64,000 bases of DNA from Caballeronia peredens (GTDB lineage Bacteria; Pseudomonadota; Gammaproteobacteria; Burkholderiales; Burkholderiaceae): NCBI GenBank assembly GCA_001544595.2, contig FCOH02000007.1:62001-126000 (forward strand), written 5' to 3'. Positions 26,987 through 36,807 of the stretch are shown piece by piece. Position 1 is the first letter of the stretch. Each line of letters starts with the position of its first letter. A model generated the notes under the pieces. That model was not told the origin of the DNA and searched no databases. It saw only the letters and a program-made list of their open reading frames with translations. Made by a program: the position numbers and the translations under genes.

Positions 26987-29900
26987 TCATTGCGCCTCCA
27001 GTTCTCCGAGCAAGGCATCGATTGCGCTCGCCGCGTCGTGCGCGCCGCCATCGGCATCGCGCCTGGCGAGCGCGGCGTCGATCGCGGCGGCACAGCGCGC
27101 GAGCGTGCGTTCATCGAACAACATGCGCAGCGGCAATGTGAGCGACCAGTGCAGGTTGGCTTGCGCATTCGCTTGTGTCGCGAGCAGCGAGTGGCCGCCG
27201 AGCGCGAAGAAGTCGTCATCACGGCCGATCGTCTCGACATGCAGCACGCGCTGCCAGATAGATGCCAGTGCCGTTTCAGTCAGCGTCTGCGGCGCAACGA
27301 CGAGCCGTTGCGTGCGCGCCGGCGCGGGCAGCGCGTGGCGATCGCACTTGCCGTTCGGCGTGACCGGCAGCGCGTCGAGCGCGACGAGATGCGCGGGCAC
27401 CATGTACGCAGGTAGTTGCGCACGCAACGAGTTCAGCGTGGCCGCCTCATCGAAGGCATCCGGCGCGGTGCAGGCGACATAGCCGATCAACTGCTCATCG
27501 CGCACGATGACGACTGCATCGCGCACATCGGACCCGGCGCGCAATAGCGCTTCGATCTCTCCGGGCTCGATACGCTGGCCGCGCAGCTTCACTTGCGTAT
27601 CGATGCGGCCGAGATATTCGAGCGCGCCGTCATCGCGTCTGCGTGCGAGGTCGCCCGTGCGATAGAGCCGCGCCCCGGCGACGAACGGATCGGGCACGAA
27701 ACGCTCTGCGGTCAGCGAAGCGCGTCCGAGATAGCCGCGTGCGAGGCCTGCGCCGCCGAGATACAGTTCGCCGACGCCGCCGGCAGGCACCGGATGAAGC
27801 GCCGCATCGAGCACGTGCAGTTGCACGTTCGAGATGGCGTGGCCGATCGGTACCGAAAAAGCTTCGCCGTCTTGCGGTGAGCATGTCCAGTGCGATACGT
27901 CGATAGCGGCCTCGGTCGGGCCATACAAGTTGTGAAGGCGCGCATCCGGCAGCAGCCGCGCGACGCGCGCAACGAGTTCCGGCGCGAGCGCTTCGCCGCT
28001 GGCAACGATCTGTCGAACGCTCGCGCATCGATGCGCTTCGCCGAACTCGTCGAGATGCGCGACGAACGCCGCCAGCATCGACGGCACGAAATGCAGCGTG
28101 CTGACGCAATGAGCTTCGATCGCGGCGACGAGCCTCTCCGGATCGCGATGATCGCCGGGCGCAGCAATGGCGAGCTTCGCGCCGGTCGCGAGCGGCCAGA
28201 CGAATTCCCACACGGATACGTCGAAGCCGAACGGCGTCTTGTGGAGTACGACATCGGCATCGCTCAGTCCGTATGCACTCTGCATCCATGCGATGCGGTT
28301 CGCCAAGGCGCCGTGCGTGTTGCCCGCGCCCTTCGGTTTGCCGGTCGAGCCCGAGGTATAGATGAGATAAGCCAGTTGTGCGTCGGCGATATCGACGGGC
28401 GTATCGAGTGTCGCTTCGTTATGCATGAGCGTGGCGATATCGAAGACGCGCGCCTGTGCTGCAACGGCGTCGACGCGTTCACGCAAATGCGCTTGCGTCA
28501 GTACGACGGCGGGGTTCGCATCGTCGAGCAAATAGGCGATGCGATCCGCCGGGTAATCCGGATCGACAGGCAGATACGCGGCGCCCGCCTTCAACACGCC
28601 GAACAGCGCGACGACCATCTCGAAGGATCGCTCGACGCACAGCGCCACCGCCGTGTCCGGCGCGACATGCGCCGCGATCAGCGCAGCGGCGACGCGATCG
28701 GCGCGCGCATCGAGTTCCGTATAACTCATGCGCTGCAGCGTGCCGTCGCTATCGATGAATTCGAGCGCGATAGCATGCGGCGCAGCTTTTGCCATGCGTT
28801 CGAATTGCCGATGCAGCGGCGCGCTTTCCACATCGCTCCATTGGCGCTCGGTCGCGTTGAACTGCGCAAAGTCCTCGCCGATGGCGATCGTGCCGAGCGG
28901 TGCATCCGCGTTTGCGACAAACGCATCGAGACACGCCGACATCGCGCGATGCAACACAGCGACGCGCGCGACATCCAGACGCGTGGCGTCGTAGCCATAG
29001 TCGATCACGATCGATTCGCCCGCTTCCACGACGAGCGTCAAGGCGAAATCTGTCGCTTCGATATTGCGCAACTCGCGCATGTGTAATGCGCGTGCATCGC
29101 GGCCCGCCCACGCGTCATCGACCGGATAGTTCTCGAACACGACGAGCGTATCGAATAGCGCGCCGCCTTGCGCCGCCCAGCGCTGAATGTCCGCGAGCGG
29201 CGTATGCGCATGTTCTGCCGAGGCAGCGTTATCGGCTTGCAGATCGCGCAGCCACGCCGATGCGTTCCGTTGCGGCAGCGGCGCGGTAATCACGGGAAGC
29301 GTGTTGATGAAGAGGCCGAGCACGTCGTCGATATCGGCGAGCGTGTCGGGGCGGCCCGCCACTGTCGCACCGAAGGCCACGCTCGACTGATGCGTCATGC
29401 GCTGCAATGCGAGCGCCCAGGCGCCCTGTACAAGCGTATTGAGCGTGATGCGAAGCCGGCGCGCCGTGTCGGTGAGACGCGTGGTCGTGGCGGCGTCCAG
29501 TGTCGCGCGCCACGTGCGGTGATCGTCGAGCGAAGGCGCGCTGCTTGCTTCGCGCTGCGCGATGCGCGTCGGCTCGTCGAGGCGGGCGAGACGTTCGAGC
29601 CAGAAGGCTTCGTCCGCTCGCGCGTCGCGCGATGCGAGCCACGCGATGAAGTCGCGATAACGTGTCGCGGCCGTTGCCGCGAACGGCTGCGCGCGCGGCG
29701 GTTCGATGTAATCGCGCAATACGTCGGCGAACATGTGCGCCGTGCTCCAACCGTCGAGCAGCAGATGATGTCGCGTCCACACGAGACGCCATTCGTCGTC
29801 TGTCAGGCGAATCAGCGTGACACGCATCAGCGGCGGCGCGGCCAGATCGAAGCCGCGCGCGCGATCTTCGGCGAGCCACGTCTCAAACGACGCCAGCCCA

Positions 29901-32900
29901 TCTTCGCGACCACGCCAGTCGATCACATCGAACGGCATGCGCGCCTGACGATGCACGATCTGCATCGGCGCGGCTTCGTCGGGCGTGAAGCCGGTGCGCA
30001 GAATGTCGTGACGTGGCACCGCTGCTTCGAAGCCCGCGCGCAGACGATCGACGTCGGGCGCGATCAACGTCGCCGCGAGCTGATTCACATAGGTCGATTG
30101 CTCCGGCGCGAACAGCGAATGAAACAGGATGCCCTGTTGCATCGGCGACAGCGGATACATGTCGACGACGCTGCGCAAATCGAACGGCATGCGCTCGAGC
30201 ATCGCTTGCGTGAGACCGGCATCGCGTGCGAGCGGGAAGTCGCCGGGCGTCGCGCCTGCGCCGCGTGTCGCGATGCGTTCCGTGCATGCAGACGCGATCT
30301 CGGCGAGCGAGCGCTCGAAGCGCTGCACGATGGCTTCAATGCTCACGCGTTCGAATTGCGTTGCGCCATACACCCAATGCAGCTTCAGCGTGCGTTCGCC
30401 GGCGCCTTCGACATAGGCGTGTATCGCAAGCGCGTTGCCGAGCGGACCCGACGGATCACGCTCGCAACCCGCACCGCCGAAGCGCGGCGAGAACGCCGCA
30501 TCGCGCGTATCGTGCGAATCGAACTGGCCGAGATAATTGAACGTCACGCGCGGGCGCGGCACGTTGCCGAGTGCCGCGCGCGTCGCATCGTCGCCGAAAT
30601 GACGCAGCACTCCAAAGCCCAGGCCCTTGTTCGGCAGCGCGCGCAAAGCGTCCTTCGCCGCCGCGAGTGTTGCAACCGGCGATGCTTCGACCGGTACCGA
30701 TACCGGATAGTGACTCGTCAGCCAGCCGAGCGTGCGGCTCGCGTCGATATCGTCGAAGAGCGGCTCGCGTCCGTGTCCTTCCAGTTCGATGCGGCACGTC
30801 TCGCCGATTGCATGCGCGAGCGCGGCAATCAGCAACTCGACTGTCTGCGTGCGATACGCGATGTTCGCATCGGCCAGCACGGCCCGCGTGAGCGATGCAT
30901 CAATCGTCTGTTCGATGATCGATGCATCCGCGTTCGTCGCGCGCGCTTCGGGATGATCGAGTTGCAAGTCGTTCCCCGATGACGCCGTCGAGGTCCAGTA
31001 CGTGACTTCATCGGCGAACGGGGATTGCGGATCGCGCGCAGCTTTCGAGAGACGCGCGGCCCATTGCGATGCAGTCGCGTCCGTGCGCGTCAGCGCCGCG
31101 ACGCCTCGGACCTGCGCCGCGCGATACGCACTCGCGAGATCGTCGAGCAGGATGCGCCACGACACGCCATCCACGATCAGATGATGAATCGCGAGATAAA
31201 GCTTCGTGCGCCCGTCCGGCAGCGATGCCGCCAAGGCACATGCGAGCGGACCGAGCGAGATGTCGAGCGTGCGCTGAATGGCGTCGAACTGCGCGAGCGC
31301 GTCCGCCTCGTCGATGGCCATCGCCGTGGCGAACGGCAGCACGTCATAGGGTTTCGGTGCAGTCAAGGTGCGCCACGCGTTCGTCGCGCCGATCCGCTCG
31401 AAGCGTTGCCGGAAAATCTCGTGATGCGTGAGCAGCGCAGAGAAGGCGCGTGCGAAAGCATCGAAATCGAAAGCGGCGTGAGCGTCGAATTCGATCGACT
31501 GATTCCAGTGGCCGCGTTGCGGTATCTCGAGTTCGAAGAAACGCAATTGCGCAGGCGTGAGCATCGCGACGGTTTCCGCCGGCGTTGCGGCGGTTGAAGG
31601 CGCTTTCGTTGCCGTCATCTCGATCGCTTTGACGATGCGCGCGAGCTCGGTGACCGTAGCGTTATCGAAGACTTGCTTGGGCGTCGCGCGCAGTCCGCGC
31701 TTCTTCAGGCGCGCGATCACCTGCAGGACGAGAATCGAGTCGCCGCCGCGTTCGAAAAAATTGTCGTCGCGGCCGATGTGTTGCGCCTTCAGCACTTCCT
31801 TCCAGACCGCCGCGATCGCTTCTTCCGTCTCGCCGCGCGGCGCATCGCCCACTGATGCGGCTTCGACGGGCTTCATCGCGATATCGCGCAGCGCGGCACG
31901 ATCGATCTTGCCGTTGGCCGTCACCGGCAATGCATCGAGGACGATGATCGTCGCGGGCACCATGTAGTCGGGGAGACGCGCGGCGAGCATTTCGCGCAAG
32001 GCGGTATCGTTGACGGTCGAGCCCGTCGCGAACGATACGAGCCGCAAGCGCCCGTCGCGATCGATCGGCAATGTCTCGGCTTGCGCGACGCCATCGATTG
32101 CGCGCAACGCCGCGGTCACTTCGCCCGGTTCGACGCGATAGCCGCGAATCTTCACCTGATCGTCGAGACGTCCAAGGAACGCGATGCGGCCATCGGCGAG
32201 CAGTCTCACACGATCGCCCGTGCGATAGAGCCGTTCGCCGCGCGCGAACGGATGCGGCACGAAGCGCTCGGCCGTCGCCGCAGGGCGGTCGAGATAGCCG
32301 CGCGCGACACCCGGCCCGCCGAGATACAGTTCGCCGATGCCGCCGGGCGGCACGCATGCGCCGGATGCATCGAATACGAAGGCGCAGGCATTCGGCAACG
32401 GAAGGCCGAGCGGTGCGCCGTGCGGACCGCGCACATCCTCGGGCAAAGACGATGCTTCACATGTGAGCGCGCCGACCGTCGCTTCGGTCGGGCCATAGTG
32501 ATTGATCACGCGGCACGCAGGCTTCAAGGCCTTTACCCGATCGAGCAGCATCCACGGCAACCATTCGCCGCCCGTCACGAGCGCATGCGAAGGCAGAACG
32601 TCCGCGCCATGCTGCGCTTCGAGCAACGCATGCAGATGACTCGGCACGATCTTCAACACGCCCACTTCGCGCGCGCGCATCTCGGCGGCGAAACGATCGG
32701 GATCGAACGCGCATTGAGACGGCAGCAGATGCAGCGTACGTCCGGAACACAACGCGCCGAAGAGCGTCGTGTGACCGAGATCGGCGGCGACGGTCGAGAC
32801 CATCGCCATCGACGCGCCCGGCGCGAATGCGAGTTCGTCCAGCATGCCTTGCACGTAGTCCGCGAGCGCGCGATGCGGCACCGCGACGCCCTTCGGCGCA

Positions 32901-35900
32901 CCGGTCGATCCGGACGTGAAGATCACGTAAGCAGTCTGCTCCGGCGCGATGTGCGCGCGCTGCATCGCCGCGTTGGCAAGCGAGGTGTCTTGCGTGAGCG
33001 TATCGATGGGAAGCAGGCGCGCATCGCCGAGCGATGGCGGCGCGCTCTCGTCGTTGGCCGCGACGAGTGCGAGCGATGCGCCGCACGCGTGTATGGCGGC
33101 GTCGAGGCGCGACTGCGGCATCGCCGGATCGAGCGGCACCGCGTACGCGCCCGACTTCATGGCGCCGATGAGCCCGACGACGAAGCGCACCGAACGCTCG
33201 ATGCACACGGCCACCGCCTGCTCGGCCGCCGCGCCCTTCTGCTGCAGCGCAAGCGCGATGCGGTTCGATGCATCGTCGAGTTCGGCGAAGGTGATGTGCG
33301 TATGCGCGTCCGACAGCGCGATGCGATGCGGTGCAGCGCTTGCATGATGCGCGATCAACGCGAGTACATCGTGAGTAGCGAAATCCAGCGCGCGGCCCTG
33401 TTGCTGCTCGCGCCGGATCACGCAATCGAGTTCGGCAATCGCACGCGACGGATTGCGCACGGCGTCGTCGACAAGCGCCGCGAAACTCGCCAGCCATGCC
33501 TGCGCCGTCACGTGATCGATGCAATCGAGCGCGTGAGCCGCGACGAGTTCGATGCCGCGCGCATCGTCGGTGAAATCGAGCGCGTAGTCGAAGCGCGCGG
33601 CAAGGTCGGGACCCGGCGTCGCCAATGCGGTGGCGCCCGGCAATTGCGCGTGCAACTGCGCGTCGAATTGCTGCGCGAACTTGACGCGCAACCATTCGTC
33701 GCCGCGCGCGACGAGCGGCTTCACCGCGTCGAGCACGCGATCGAACGGCACATCCTGATGCGCGAACGCCGCGAACGCATGCGTGCGCACCGCATCGACC
33801 AACTGGAAGAACGTTTGATGCGAATCGACGCGCGCACGCAATGCGAGCGTATTCAGCAACAGCCCGATCAACGACGCCGTCTCGGCGCGCTGGCGCTGCG
33901 CAACCGGCACGGCGACCACGAAATCGTTTGCCCCGCTCAGCCGATAGAGCCACGCATCGAACGCCGCGAGGAGCACGACGAAGGGCGACGCATGTGCATT
34001 GCGCGCGAACTCGCGCAACGCATCCGACGTGTCGGCGGACAAGCGCAACGCGACGCGTCCGCCACGATGATCGCGTTCGGCCGGACGTGCGCGGTCAAGG
34101 GGAAGCGCGAGCGGTTCCGGTGCGTCGCGAAGCGTGTCGCGCCAGTACGCGAGCTGACGTTCGCCCTCTTCACCCGCGACGAGTTCGCGTTGCCACTGCG
34201 CGTAGTCGGCGTATTGAATCGGCAACGCGGGCAGCGACGGCGTGCGTCCTTGCACATGCGCCGCATACGCGTGAGCCAGTTCGTCGAAGACGATTCGCGA
34301 GCTATAGCCATCGGTGATGGCGTGATGCGCCGTCAGCATCAGACGATGCGACTCGTCGCCCAGCGCGACGAGCGTTGCGCGCAAGAGCGGTCCGTTCGAC
34401 AGATCGAACGCTTCGCTCGCGTGACGTCGCGCCAGGTCTTCCATATCGCCGGATGCATCGGCATCCATGCGTTCGATCGTCACCGGCAAGCTCGCGTGCA
34501 CGCGCTGCATGACGATGCCGTCGTCGTTCTCGACGAGCGTCGTACGCCATGCTTCGTGACGCTCGATCACGCAATCGAGCGCGCGTTGCAGCGCATTTGC
34601 ATCGAGCTTGCCGTGAATGTCCCAATGGCCCGCGATGTGATACGCGGAACCCGCATCGCGCGTCTGCGCGAGCACCCAGAAGCGCTGCTGCGCGAACGAA
34701 GCAGCGCGGTCGATAAACGGCGCGTTCGCTGAAACGGCGCGCTTCAGAATCGATGTGCCGGTCGTCTCGCGTTCGCTGCGATCGATCGACGCGGCCAGCG
34801 CTTCGAGCGATGGATCGTCGAACAATGCATCGAGACGCAGGTTCACGCGCCACTCGATGCGGATGGCCGCTTGCAATTGCATGGCCGCGAGTGAATCGCC
34901 GCCGAGATCGAAGAAGCGATCGGCGCGGCCGATGGACGCGTCGTCGTTCAGGATACGCTGCCACGTTTGCGCGAGACGGCGTTCGGTATCGGTCGCAGGC
35001 GCGATGAAGTCCGCATCGCGCAACGCGTGCGCAGAAGCGATGTGCGTCCTGAGCGCGTTGCGGTCGAGCTTGCCGTTCAACGTATAAGGCAAGCGATCGA
35101 GCCGCACGTAACGATGTGGCTGCCACGCTGCGGGCAAGCGTGCAGCGAGAAATTGCTTCAACGCGAGCGCATCGACGGCTTGATGGTGGAACACGAGACA
35201 GGCCGTTAGTTGCGTGCGGCCGTTCGTCGACTCGGCGATCACGGCTGCGTCGCGCACTGACGGATGCGCGCGCAGGCACGCGGCGATTTCAGCAGGCTCG
35301 ACGCGCACGCCGCGAATCTGCACCTGATCGTCGATGCGGCCGAGATAATCGAATGCGCCATCGGCACGTTCGCGCGCAAGATCGCCCGTGCGATAGATAC
35401 GCGCGCCCGGCTCGCCCGAAGCATCGGGCATGAAACGTTCGGCCGTGAGCGCCGGACGTCCGTGATAGCCGCGCGCGATGCACGCGCCGCCGAGCATCAG
35501 TTCGTCGTCTTCGATGCGCGCGACACGCGGGCCGATCACGCGTCCGATGGGCAGCGACGCGTAGGCATCGGCATCGCTCAGATCGGGGACGACATGCGGC
35601 TCGACCGGCCACAGCATCGGCGAGATGACGGCTTCGGTCGGACCATAGCCATTGATCAGGCGTTGCGCGGCAAACACGCGCCGCACGTGCGCGAATGCCT
35701 CGCGTGAAAGCGCTTCGCCGCCGAACGCGAGCACGCGCAACGATCGAGGCACGCCCGCGCGCTCGGCCACCGACGCGAACTCGCGCAGATAAGCGGGCGG
35801 AAACGCCGCGACGTTTACGCCTTCGCGCCCGATCAGCGCATGCGCCGCTTCGGGCGCGAACGGAGGCGGCGGCGTGATGACGACGCGCGCGCCGACTGCG

Positions 35901-36538
35901 AGCGGCGCGAGCCAGCATTCGTGCGCGGCATCGAAATTGACCGACGCGAAATGCAGAAGGCTGTCGCCTTCGCCGATGCCGAGCGCCGCCACGAGCGCAT
36001 CGCAATGTGCGGCAAGCGGTCCATGCTCGACGACCACCGCCTTGGGCGTGCCCGTCGAACCCGATGTGTAGATCATGTACGCGGCCGCGCGCGGATGAAC
36101 GGGCGCATCGTCCTCGAAGACAGGTGTGTCGCGATGATCTTCGTGGACGTCGAGGCAATGAGCGAAACGCGCACGCATCGAGTCGTCCGCGCTCATATCG
36201 ACGATGCCGTGCGCGAGGCCCGCGTCCTTCGCGATCCAGTCGAGCCGCGCGGCCGGATGATGCGGATCGAGCGGCACGAACACGCCGCCTGCCTTCAGCA
36301 CGGCGAGCAGCGCGACGAACAACTCGCACGAACGCTCGACGCACACGCCGACGCGCACCTCCGCGCCGACGCCCGCTGCGCGCAAACGCGCGGCGAGCCG
36401 TGCGGCGCGCGCGTCGAGTGCGCCGCGCGACAGACGCGCATCTTGATGAGCAAAGGCAAGCGCGCCCGCCTCGGGCTGAAGGCGCGCAAGAGCCTGAATA
36501 CGGAGATGCAGCGCGGTCGGGAAACTCGTCATCGGCAT
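26987..36538 (-). CDS. orbI: nonribosomal peptide synthetase, A-T-C-A-T-E-C-A-T (OrbI-like)
   Basis: The protein has 3183 residues and three modules. A1 (about 25-520) leads to a carrier Ser near 549, and has no starter C domain. C1 (HHAITDGYS near 740), A2 (YTSGSTG replaced by FTSGSTG near 1209), carrier (near 1600) and an epimerase (HHLIVDGVSWRIL near 1786, FNYLGQ) follow. C2 (HHLLLDGWS near 2259), A3 (near 2729) and a last carrier (near 3116) complete it. Codes read by eye: A1 DAEFAGGISK (close to the OrbJ code, so a hydroxyornithine type), A2 DLTKVGHVGK (Asp), A3 DVWHVSLIDK (Ser). This predicts acyl-OHOrn, D-(OH)Asp, Ser. ATGs at 36538 and 36532 share the same AAGGA; either may be used. 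Confidence 0.94.
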   Translation of the reverse strand: MPMTSFPTALHLRIQALARLQPEAGALAFAHQDARLSRGALDARAARLAARLRAAGVGAEVRVGVCVERSCELFVALLAVLKAGGVFVPLDPHHPAARLDWIAKDAGLAHGIVDMSADDSMRARFAHCLDVHEDHRDTPVFEDDAPVHPRAAAYMIYTSGSTGTPKAVVVEHGPLAAHCDALVAALGIGEGDSLLHFASVNFDAAHECWLAPLAVGARVVITPPPPFAPEAAHALIGREGVNVAAFPPAYLREFASVAERAGVPRSLRVLAFGGEALSREAFAHVRRVFAAQRLINGYGPTEAVISPMLWPVEPHVVPDLSDADAYASLPIGRVIGPRVARIEDDELMLGGACIARGYHGRPALTAERFMPDASGEPGARIYRTGDLARERADGAFDYLGRIDDQVQIRGVRVEPAEIAACLRAHPSVRDAAVIAESTNGRTQLTACLVFHHQAVDALALKQFLAARLPAAWQPHRYVRLDRLPYTLNGKLDRNALRTHIASAHALRDADFIAPATDTERRLAQTWQRILNDDASIGRADRFFDLGGDSLAAMQLQAAIRIEWRVNLRLDALFDDPSLEALAASIDRSERETTGTSILKRAVSANAPFIDRAASFAQQRFWVLAQTRDAGSAYHIAGHWDIHGKLDANALQRALDCVIERHEAWRTTLVENDDGIVMQRVHASLPVTIERMDADASGDMEDLARRHASEAFDLSNGPLLRATLVALGDESHRLMLTAHHAITDGYSSRIVFDELAHAYAAHVQGRTPSLPALPIQYADYAQWQRELVAGEEGERQLAYWRDTLRDAPEPLALPLDRARPAERDHRGGRVALRLSADTSDALREFARNAHASPFVVLLAAFDAWLYRLSGANDFVVAVPVAQRQRAETASLIGLLLNTLALRARVDSHQTFFQLVDAVRTHAFAAFAHQDVPFDRVLDAVKPLVARGDEWLRVKFAQQFDAQLHAQLPGATALATPGPDLAARFDYALDFTDDARGIELVAAHALDCIDHVTAQAWLASFAALVDDAVRNPSRAIAELDCVIRREQQQGRALDFATHDVLALIAHHASAAPHRIALSDAHTHITFAELDDASNRIALALQQKGAAAEQAVAVCIERSVRFVVGLIGAMKSGAYAVPLDPAMPQSRLDAAIHACGASLALVAANDESAPPSLGDARLLPIDTLTQDTSLANAAMQRAHIAPEQTAYVIFTSGSTGAPKGVAVPHRALADYVQGMLDELAFAPGASMAMVSTVAADLGHTTLFGALCSGRTLHLLPSQCAFDPDRFAAEMRAREVGVLKIVPSHLHALLEAQHGADVLPSHALVTGGEWLPWMLLDRVKALKPACRVINHYGPTEATVGALTCEASSLPEDVRGPHGAPLGLPLPNACAFVFDASGACVPPGGIGELYLGGPGVARGYLDRPAATAERFVPHPFARGERLYRTGDRVRLLADGRIAFLGRLDDQVKIRGYRVEPGEVTAALRAIDGVAQAETLPIDRDGRLRLVSFATGSTVNDTALREMLAARLPDYMVPATIIVLDALPVTANGKIDRAALRDIAMKPVEAASVGDAPRGETEEAIAAVWKEVLKAQHIGRDDNFFERGGDSILVLQVIARLKKRGLRATPKQVFDNATVTELARIVKAIEMTATKAPSTAATPAETVAMLTPAQLRFFELEIPQRGHWNQSIEFDAHAAFDFDAFARAFSALLTHHEIFRQRFERIGATNAWRTLTAPKPYDVLPFATAMAIDEADALAQFDAIQRTLDISLGPLACALAASLPDGRTKLYLAIHHLIVDGVSWRILLDDLASAYRAAQVRGVAALTRTDATASQWAARLSKAARDPQSPFADEVTYWTSTASSGNDLQLDHPEARATNADASIIEQTIDASLTRAVLADANIAYRTQTVELLIAALAHAIGETCRIELEGHGREPLFDDIDASRTLGWLTSHYPVSVPVEASPVATLAAAKDALRALPNKGLGFGVLRHFGDDATRAALGNVPRPRVTFNYLGQFDSHDTRDAAFSPRFGGAGCERDPSGPLGNALAIHAYVEGAGERTLKLHWVYGATQFERVSIEAIVQRFERSLAEIASACTERIATRGAGATPGDFPLARDAGLTQAMLERMPFDLRSVVDMYPLSPMQQGILFHSLFAPEQSTYVNQLAATLIAPDVDRLRAGFEAAVPRHDILRTGFTPDEAAPMQIVHRQARMPFDVIDWRGREDGLASFETWLAEDRARGFDLAAPPLMRVTLIRLTDDEWRLVWTRHHLLLDGWSTAHMFADVLRDYIEPPRAQPFAATAATRYRDFIAWLASRDARADEAFWLERLARLDEPTRIAQREASSAPSLDDHRTWRATLDAATTTRLTDTARRLRITLNTLVQGAWALALQRMTHQSSVAFGATVAGRPDTLADIDDVLGLFINTLPVITAPLPQRNASAWLRDLQADNAASAEHAHTPLADIQRWAAQGGALFDTLVVFENYPVDDAWAGRDARALHMRELRNIEATDFALTLVVEAGESIVIDYGYDATRLDVARVAVLHRAMSACLDAFVANADAPLGTIAIGEDFAQFNATERQWSDVESAPLHRQFERMAKAAPHAIALEFIDSDGTLQRMSYTELDARADRVAAALIAAHVAPDTAVALCVERSFEMVVALFGVLKAGAAYLPVDPDYPADRIAYLLDDANPAVVLTQAHLRERVDAVAAQARVFDIATLMHNEATLDTPVDIADAQLAYLIYTSGSTGKPKGAGNTHGALANRIAWMQSAYGLSDADVVLHKTPFGFDVSVWEFVWPLATGAKLAIAAPGDHRDPERLVAAIEAHCVSTLHFVPSMLAAFVAHLDEFGEAHRCASVRQIVASGEALAPELVARVARLLPDARLHNLYGPTEAAIDVSHWTCSPQDGEAFSVPIGHAISNVQLHVLDAALHPVPAGGVGELYLGGAGLARGYLGRASLTAERFVPDPFVAGARLYRTGDLARRRDDGALEYLGRIDTQVKLRGQRIEPGEIEALLRAGSDVRDAVVIVRDEQLIGYVACTAPDAFDEAATLNSLRAQLPAYMVPAHLVALDALPVTPNGKCDRHALPAPARTQRLVVAPQTLTETALASIWQRVLHVETIGRDDDFFALGGHSLLATQANAQANLHWSLTLPLRMLFDERTLARCAAAIDAALARRDADGGAHDAASAIDALLGELEAQ

Positions 36539-36618
36539 TAAATCCTTCGGTTCTGGCCGCTTCAGTAAAAGCTGCGGCATGAACGGGGCGCCACTGGAAA
36601 AGCGGCTTCACTCGGGAT

Positions 36619-36643
36619 GACGAATCGCGCAAAAGAATTTTTA
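36619..36643 (-). promoter_or_regulatory. OrbS-type ECF promoter for orbI
   Basis: On the minus strand TAAAA is followed 16 bp later by CGTC, the pattern of iron-starvation sigma factors of the PvdS/OrbS type. It lies about 80 bp upstream of orbI. The same two elements with the same spacing occur before orbE and orbH. Confidence 0.75.
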
Positions 36644-36712
36644 CCGGTTTTTTTGGCGTGCTTGCGAAAGCCGTTGCTGGCAACGCGCCAACCTATGCGC
36701 GATGCATTGCGC

Positions 36713-36737
36713 TAAAGATTCGGCGCGCTGAAACGTC
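36713..36737 (+). promoter_or_regulatory. OrbS-type ECF promoter for orbE
   Basis: TAAAG is followed 16 bp later by CGTC on the plus strand, 70 bp before the orbE start. It is arranged back to back with the orbI promoter in the same 269-bp divergent region. Confidence 0.7.
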
Positions 36738-36807
36738 TCTATGTAGAGGCACATCACGCGCCGCGCCTTCATCAAGACGACACCTTGCCCAATGAACCGA
36801 TGACCCA

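Noticed and set aside
26962..27240. Upstream extension of orbJ by 93 codons
   Set aside because: It overlaps the orbI carrier domain out of frame, is Arg/Ser/Cys-rich, and an ATG with AGGAG exists at 26961.
29168..34732. Long plus-strand frames opposite orbI (604 and 883 codons)
   Set aside because: Same shadow effect; no ribosome-binding sites and no recognisable domains.
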